Shown piece after piece: positions 18,942-23,237 of a stretch of 23,237 nucleotides of DNA (position 1 is the first letter of the stretch; the number at the start of each line of letters is the position of its first letter). Origin of the DNA: CAZWKI01 sp964634645 (lineage in GTDB: Bacteria > Patescibacteriota > Patescibacteriia > UBA1558 > S5-K13). The translations under genes and the position numbers were made by a program. The notes below the pieces were generated by a model. That model searched no databases. It was given only the letters and a program-made list of their open reading frames with translations, and was not told the DNA's origin. The stretch spans positions 1 to 23,237 of the forward strand of contig CAZWKI010000014.1 in NCBI GenBank assembly GCA_964634645.1. The letters are read 5' to 3'.

Positions 18942-20324
18942 TTATCTGACCACTGTTCTTGATTTTTTTATGTAGACAACAATTGGAACTCCTTGAAGCG
19001 AAAAATCTTGTCGTAATTTTTTTTCAATAAATTTTAAATAAGAATCGTGTAGGCTAGTTTTTGCTCCAATTACTACTTCAAAAGCAAGTGGATTAAATCC
19101 AACGTTTTTTATGCTATGTATTTTGGGTTTGTGAGAACCGCGTCCTATTGTTGGCGGATGAATTTTTGTAATTTTGTACAAGAAGTCTTTTAATTTTTCA
19201 CGACTTATTTCTGTTAGCGCTTTTTGATAAATTTCAATAGAGTCATCTAATATACTAAAAATTCTTTGTTTTGTAAGCGCCGATATTGGAATTACTCTTG
19301 CCCAGGAAAGATAAGGCATCATTGTGTTGTAATAATCAACATATTTTTTGTAGGATTTTATGTCTTTGTCTTCAATTTTATCCCACTTATTTGCAATTAT
19401 TATAAGTCCCTTTTTTTCTTCTTTTATAATCTCGGCGAATTTCATATCCCCGACCGTTAGATCTTGTGATACATCGGTTACCAAAATTATTATATCAGTT
19501 TGGTGAATTGCTTTTTTTGTTTGGACTACTGATTTTGACTCAAGTTCATTTTTTTGAGTTTGCATTCTTTTTTTTCTCATTCCAGCTGTATCAATAAGAA
19601 CAAATTTTTTTTCTTTATACTCAAATGGAATATATTGAGCATCTCTTGTTGTATGTTCTTGTTCTGAAACAATAACTCTGTTTTCGTTCAGAATTGCGTT
19701 TATAAGAGAGGACTTCCCCACATTTGTTTTTCCGACAAATGTAATTTTTATAGAATCATCTACTTTTTCTTTTTTAGTTCTTTTTATTTTCGTTTTTAAT
19801 TTTTTGAGCAACAAATCTAGTAAATCACCAACTCCAGATCCGCTTGCAGCTGCAATATTTGTTGGGCTTCCAAGTCCGAGTTGAAAAAATTCTAATCCCT
19901 GTGTTCTATCACTTTTTGTGTGGTTTTTATTTGAAACAAGAATTGTATTTAATTTATTTTTCTTTATATATTTTGAAAATTCTCTGTCTTGTGGCATGAG
20001 CCCCGTTTTTGCATCAACAAGAAATAATATTAAATCTGAATTTAAGATTGCATTTTTTGTTTTTTTTAAAATTTCTTTATCAATTCCAGTGATTTTTGTT
20101 TTATCAAGATCCTTGCAAATTTCATCTTCAAGTCCACCAGTATCAACAAGCATAAAATTAAATCCTTGCCACTGGGCTTCTTGATAATTTGCATCTCTTG
20201 TCGTGCCGGGAATTCTGCTTATAATAGCTTTGTTTTTTACGAGACGATTAAAGAGAGTAGACTTTCCTACATTTGTACGTCCAACTATAGATACTATTGG
20301 AAGTTTTTTGTTTTGTGCTTCCAT
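18942..20324 (-). CDS. der: Ribosome-assembly GTPase Der (EngA)
   Basis: 460 residues. Tandem GTPase domains plus C-terminal KH-like domain, required for 50S assembly. Domain 1: GRTNVGKS (15-22), PGTTRD (39-44), DTGG (61-64), G4 NKNH (132-135). Domain 2: GKTNVGKS (198-205), HTTRD (224-228; usual GTTRD), DTAG (245-248), NKWD (312-315). The KH-like part contains HPPTIGRGSHKPK. The G4 of domain 1 should be NKxD; Asp is replaced by His135 (codon 19922-19920). I chose ATG 20324. The in-frame TTG 20363 overlaps the upstream LCP gene and would add only a low-complexity KNKNSNNKN tail. Follows LCP by 19 nt, probably co-transcribed, no SD. Confidence 0.95.
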   Translation of the reverse strand: MEAQNKKLPIVSIVGRTNVGKSTLFNRLVKNKAIISRIPGTTRDANYQEAQWQGFNFMLVDTGGLEDEICKDLDKTKITGIDKEILKKTKNAILNSDLILFLVDAKTGLMPQDREFSKYIKKNKLNTILVSNKNHTKSDRTQGLEFFQLGLGSPTNIAAASGSGVGDLLDLLLKKLKTKIKRTKKEKVDDSIKITFVGKTNVGKSSLINAILNENRVIVSEQEHTTRDAQYIPFEYKEKKFVLIDTAGMRKKRMQTQKNELESKSVVQTKKAIHQTDIIILVTDVSQDLTVGDMKFAEIIKEEKKGLIIIANKWDKIEDKDIKSYKKYVDYYNTMMPYLSWARVIPISALTKQRIFSILDDSIEIYQKALTEISREKLKDFLYKITKIHPPTIGRGSHKPKIHSIKNVGFNPLAFEVVIGAKTSLHDSYLKFIEKKLRQDFSLQGVPIVVYIKKSRTVVR

Positions 20325-20343
20325 ATTTTTGTTATTTGAGTTT

Positions 20344-21777
20344 TTATTTTTGATCAGTTCCAAGAATTATCAAAAAATCTACATCAGCGCCTATTAGATT
20401 TTTTATTTCTTCTGGTAGTTTATTTGATCTTAGTCCGAGAAGGGTGTCTTGTATTTTTTTTAGGGTTTGAGGTTTTTTATTTTGACTTAAATCATATATT
20501 ATCGTTGTGCTTACAGCTCTATCTAGAGCATTTCCAACGCTTCTTACTTTAAGTCCTTTTTGTTCTAGTTTGGTTGCAATTTGTGAAGCAAGTCCATTTA
20601 TCATTGTTCCATTTAATATCTCTATCGTTGCATTTTCTTCTACTTGCCCATCCATTGTTATAGAGCTATTATTTCCAAATATATTTATGAAAAAATCCTG
20701 AATTGTTTTGTAATTATAATTACGCGGAATAAGTATATATGCTCCATCATAAGTAGAAATCGTTCCCTGTAAAATACTATCTGGTGCATCGCTTATTGTT
20801 TCTGTAAGTATTTTTTCTTTGTCCATTTCTCTAAAAACATCTACAAATCGCATTGCTTCCCAAGCCTCTATATCAGTTTCTATATATTTTTTTAATATTT
20901 TATATAGCTTTGCAACTTTTGTAGGATTTGTAATTGTAGAAAAACTTAATGCTTTGTCTTTTATTGCATTTATAATTTTGAACTGTCTTTTGCTTCTTGC
21001 AAAATCATTTCCCTCCATAGAGTTTCCACTTGTAACATATCCATGACGGCTTCTTGCAAATTGTAATGCCCTTTCACCGCTCATATGCTCTTCGCCTTTT
21101 TTAAACTCTATGGTTTGAATTTTGTGATTATATGTTGGATATTGATAATCAATAAAACTATTATCAATGGTTACGTTAACTCCACCAAGTGCATCTACTA
21201 TTTCTTTGAATCCATAAAAATCTATCGTTATTACATAATGGAGCGGTATTCCAATGTTTTTGCTTATTATTTCTTTGCTATATTCCATCCCATATCCCTT
21301 TTCTATGTTTTCTCCTATCGCATATAAGTTATTTACCTTTTTGTATAAATTATTATCTGTTTTTAGAATTAAATCCCTTGGAACAGAAACCATGGAAGTT
21401 TCTTTTTTGTCGTAATTATAGCTCAAAATTATTATCGTATCTGTAAGATATGGACCATCGTGACCCTCTCCACCCATTCCAAGAATTAAAATATTTGTTC
21501 TTCCATTTTTTTCCCCGCCCAATTTTTTAGTGTCAGATGATATGAGTTGAGAGATTTCTTGTATAAAAGAATTTTTTTGAATAATTTTTGCAAATTTAGA
21601 ATTCGATGTTGCTGCGATATGAGAAAGGAAAAAAATAGAAGCAACAAAAATAACCAAAAATAAAAAAATTCCATTTTTGATTAATATAGATTTTTTGCCT
21701 TTTTTATAGTAGTGTTTCAATTCTTCTTCAGACAATCCTTCTAATTTTTTTTTGTCCAAAAGATTCATAATATTCAT
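20344..21777 (-). CDS. LytR-CpsA-Psr (LCP) family protein with LytR_C domain
   Basis: 477 residues. LCP enzymes transfer polyprenyl-phosphate-linked glycopolymers to peptidoglycan or proteins outside the cell. Cytoplasmic N-terminus (1-34, including GLSEEELKHYYKKGKKS), one anchor helix (about 36-55), LCP catalytic domain (about 95-310) with NILILGMGGEGHDGPYLTDT, MVSVPRDLIL, and FARSRH near 240. The C-terminal LytR_C domain (about 375-475) starts at ATIEILNGTMINGLASQIATKL. The Arg and Asp residues that bind lipid phosphate are in place. Two start ATGs (21777, 21768) differ by three residues. First gene of the LCP-der-pth series with a good promoter upstream. Confidence 0.94.
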   Translation of the reverse strand: MNIMNLLDKKKLEGLSEEELKHYYKKGKKSILIKNGIFLFLVIFVASIFFLSHIAATSNSKFAKIIQKNSFIQEISQLISSDTKKLGGEKNGRTNILILGMGGEGHDGPYLTDTIIILSYNYDKKETSMVSVPRDLILKTDNNLYKKVNNLYAIGENIEKGYGMEYSKEIISKNIGIPLHYVITIDFYGFKEIVDALGGVNVTIDNSFIDYQYPTYNHKIQTIEFKKGEEHMSGERALQFARSRHGYVTSGNSMEGNDFARSKRQFKIINAIKDKALSFSTITNPTKVAKLYKILKKYIETDIEAWEAMRFVDVFREMDKEKILTETISDAPDSILQGTISTYDGAYILIPRNYNYKTIQDFFINIFGNNSSITMDGQVEENATIEILNGTMINGLASQIATKLEQKGLKVRSVGNALDRAVSTTIIYDLSQNKKPQTLKKIQDTLLGLRSNKLPEEIKNLIGADVDFLIILGTDQK

Positions 21778-21811
21778 TAATTCTTTAAAAATTTGTTAAC
21801 ACGCTAAGCTT

Positions 21812-21840
21812 ATGATAATACAAAAATGACTCTTTGTAAA
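21812..21840 (-). promoter_or_regulatory. Promoter of the LCP gene
   Basis: Minus strand: -35 TTTACA (21840-21835), 17-nt spacer, -10 TATCAT (21817-21812); about 35 nt from the start codon. Confidence 0.6.
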
Positions 21841-21882
21841 TTGTAAATAATTCAAATGATTTTTTTATTTCAGAGATTCAAA

Positions 21883-21911
21883 TTGCAATTATAGACAATA
21901 CTTGATATTAT
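21883..21911 (+). promoter_or_regulatory. Promoter of the 63-aa membrane protein
   Basis: -35 TTGCAA (21883-21888), 17-nt spacer, -10 TATTAT (21906-21911). A second TATAAT (21912-21917) is adjacent. Leader 15 nt or less. Confidence 0.55.
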
Positions 21912-21931
21912 TATAATATATAAAGATAATT

Positions 21932-22123
21932 ATGAGTGGATTTTTAAGTAAATTAGGTACATCTTTCGAAAGTAGGCAAGATTTGTCGGGGGTTTTTATT
22001 GATAAGATTATAGATGGATTTATCGCTTTTGTATTTCAAAAATTGCCAGCCATAACTATTGCGTTTTCTATTTTATATCTAATTTATAATATAGTAGCCC
22101 CAGCCGTTATAATTATTAAATAA
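21932..22123 (+). CDS. Small hypothetical membrane protein (63 aa)
   Basis: No family recognised. An N-terminal polar segment (MSGFLSKLGTSFESRQDLSG), then a mostly hydrophobic stretch that can form an amphipathic helix (22-38, FIDKIIDGFIAFVFQKL) and a TM helix (39-62, PAITIAFSILYLIYNIVAPAVIII). Support for it being real: own promoter, hydrophobic composition and a terminator 18 nt after the stop. Could be a small component of a membrane complex or a toxin-like peptide; the sequence does not decide. No SD. Confidence 0.65.
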   Translation: MSGFLSKLGTSFESRQDLSGVFIDKIIDGFIAFVFQKLPAITIAFSILYLIYNIVAPAVIIIK

Positions 22124-22141
22124 TTTTTAGCGCTTGATTAG

Positions 22142-22170
22142 AAGAGAGATATAAATCTCTTTTTTGTTTT
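22142..22170 (+). terminator. Rho-independent terminator of the 63-aa membrane protein gene
   Basis: AGAGAT (22145-22150), loop ATAA, ATCTCT (22155-22160), with the stem extended by A-T/G-U pairs, then TTTTTGTTTTTT. Confidence 0.85.
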
Positions 22171-22176
22171 TTAAAA

Positions 22177-22204
22177 AACCCAGGGTTAGCTCTAACTCTG
22201 GGTT
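22177..22204 (-). terminator. Rho-independent terminator of rpmB
   Basis: 12-bp stem (22177-22188 with 22193-22204, one G-U), loop GCTC. On the minus strand it is followed by TTTTTTAA; it lies 17 nt past the rpmB stop. Confidence 0.88.
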
Positions 22205-22220
22205 GAATAAATTTTTTATC

Positions 22221-22397
22221 TTACTTTTTTACTTTTGACATTTTTTTTATACACCGAGTACAGACTTTTGCAGATTTTCCGTCAATTTTTTTTGTTTGAA
22301 GATTTATTTTTACAGACCTTTTTGTTTTTATCTGTGAATGACTTTTCAAAAATCCACTGCCAGTGCCACGTTTACATATTGAACAAGTTTTTGACAT
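22221..22397 (-). CDS. rpmB: 50S ribosomal protein L28
   Basis: 58 residues, small but complete. It begins MSKTCSICKRGTGSGFLKSH and ends CTRCIKKMSKVKK. Family marks: N-terminal CxxC (C5, C8), SHSQIKTKRSVKINLQ (the SHxxxKTKRxxxPNLQ motif of L28) and C-terminal CTRC (C46, C49). The two CxxC pairs form the zinc site of the C+ form of L28. Binds 23S rRNA in the large subunit. Single-gene unit with promoter at 22435-22463 and terminator at 22177-22204. No SD. Divergent from the M50 protease gene. Confidence 0.95.
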   Translation of the reverse strand: MSKTCSICKRGTGSGFLKSHSQIKTKRSVKINLQTKKIDGKSAKVCTRCIKKMSKVKK

Positions 22398-22434
22398 ATA
22401 TTTGTAATTTGAGTATTAATAATTTATAATGATA

Positions 22435-22463
22435 AAGATATATTATTTTTTTAATTTTGTCAA
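22435..22463 (-). promoter_or_regulatory. Promoter of rpmB
   Basis: Minus strand: -35 TTGACA (22463-22458), 17-nt spacer, -10 TATCTT (22440-22435). The -35 lies 7 bp from the divergent M50 start codon. Confidence 0.65.
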
Positions 22464-22469
22464 ACTTGA

Positions 22470-23108
22470 ATGATAATAAATACACTATTTAATTCCCCAA
22501 TGATTTTTGTAGCTTGGCTTATAGCGATATTGGTTTCTCTTACAATTCACGAGTTTTCACATGCATACGCAGCATACAAACAAGGAGATCCAACAGCAAA
22601 GTTGATGGGACGTCTCAGTCTGAATCCATTTGTTCACATTGATACAGTAGGATTTTTAATGATTTTATTTGTTGGTTTTGGTTGGGCTAAGCCAGTGCCA
22701 GTAAATCCAATTTATTTTAAAAATAAAAAATGGGGCGATGCAATTGTTTCTTTTTTTGGACCGCTATCAAACTTTATATCAGCCATTATTTTTGGTGTAA
22801 TCTTGAAGTTAACTATATCTTATGGAAATTTTGCTCCAGAAAATTTGATGATCCAATTTTTTCTATCCTTAATAATGATAAATGTGTCCTTGGGTGTCTT
22901 CAATTTAATACCAATTCCACCACTTGATGGACACCATATATTATTTGCAATACTTCCTGATAGTCTAAATAATTTTAAAATTTCATTTTTGAAAAATGGA
23001 CCATTTTTGCTTTTGATGTTAATTTTGGCAGATAGTTTTTTGGGAATAGGAATTTTTTCAACTTTGTTTAGCTTTATATTTTACGGGTTACAAAATTTGC
23101 TTTTTTAG
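22470..23108 (+). CDS. Site-2 protease (M50) family intramembrane metalloprotease
   Basis: 212 residues, several TM helices. Zinc motif HEFSH (H27, E28, H31, in TIHEFSHAYAAYKQGDPTAK), LSLNPFVHIDTVG (49-61) and the third zinc ligand Asp153 in NLIPIPPLDGHHIL. This matches the short bacterial M50 subgroup without PDZ domain. It cleaves membrane-embedded substrates, often anti-sigma factors, though no substrate is nearby. In the common form DG is followed by GR; here it is DGHH, which keeps the Asp. Start ATG 22470, no SD. A terminator follows the stop. Confidence 0.93.
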   Translation: MIINTLFNSPMIFVAWLIAILVSLTIHEFSHAYAAYKQGDPTAKLMGRLSLNPFVHIDTVGFLMILFVGFGWAKPVPVNPIYFKNKKWGDAIVSFFGPLSNFISAIIFGVILKLTISYGNFAPENLMIQFFLSLIMINVSLGVFNLIPIPPLDGHHILFAILPDSLNNFKISFLKNGPFLLLMLILADSFLGIGIFSTLFSFIFYGLQNLLF

Positions 23109-23112
23109 TGTC

Positions 23113-23135
23113 AGTAAATTGCTATTTACTTTTTT
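23113..23135 (+). terminator. Rho-independent terminator of the M50 protease gene
   Basis: AGTAAAT (23113-23119), loop TGCT, ATTTACT (23124-23130), T run to 23135. In the remaining 100 bp, TTGACT (around 23150) with TGTGATAAC 17 nt on is a weak promoter candidate; no gene starts before the window ends. Confidence 0.75.
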
Positions 23136-23237
23136 ATATGATAGAATATTGACTAATCGCATGACTTGTGATAACCTTTTTTAGTATTATGCAATAAATT
23201 TATTTAATAATTTTAATTACTCTCTTTTATATTGGGA

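Overview
The window is strongly AT-rich and gene-dense. It most likely comes from a Candidate Phyla Radiation (Patescibacteria, Parcubacteria-like) genome. This is inferred from the type IV pilus locus layout, short core genes, almost no Shine-Dalgarno (SD) sequences, many small GIY-YIG/membrane/hypothetical ORFs and low-complexity intergenic spacers; no rRNA is present to confirm it.

Layout. (1) 1-4742, plus strand: a type IV pilus operon with a truncated pilB, a CheY-like response regulator, a PilT-like protein that has lost its catalytic motifs, pilC and two prepilins, each prepilin followed by a strong terminator. (2) 4800-6340: a tRNA island with an intact tRNA-Arg (anticodon GCG, minus) and tRNA-Ser (GCT, plus), four tRNA gene fragments interrupted by GC-rich hairpins, a membrane protein and a small GIY-YIG nuclease, arranged around a divergent promoter pair sharing one -35 box. 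(3) 6355-10585, plus: one probable operon starting with a DUF2178 membrane protein and an XRE regulator, followed by five unrecognised membrane or membrane-anchored proteins; its promoter overlaps two dyads. (4) 10644-16760, minus: housekeeping genes dprA-folC-topA, then rel with its own promoter that appears to give a leaderless mRNA. (5) 16855-18326: a structured non-coding RNA of about 170 nt with its own promoter, a long closing stem, a hairpin loop matching an anti-SD sequence, and a terminator; then two single-gene units (a putative lipoprotein and a Cys-rich protein) that are the only genes here with near-perfect SDs. (6) 18349-21777, minus: LCP-family gene, der, pth. (7) 21883-23237: a 63-aa membrane protein, rpmB (58 aa, minus) and an M50 site-2 protease-like gene.

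How it fits together. Regions 1, 4, 6 and 7 are the expected small-genome core: pili plus DprA for surface motility or DNA uptake, topoisomerase I, stringent response, ribosome assembly (Der, L28), peptidyl-tRNA recycling and wall-polymer attachment (LCP). Regions 2, 3 and 5 are accessory. The best candidates for undescribed biology are the ncRNA with its anti-SD-like loop next to two strong-SD genes, the tRNA-fragment/hairpin elements next to a GIY-YIG ORF, and the PilT-like pseudo-ATPase encoded between a response regulator and pilC.
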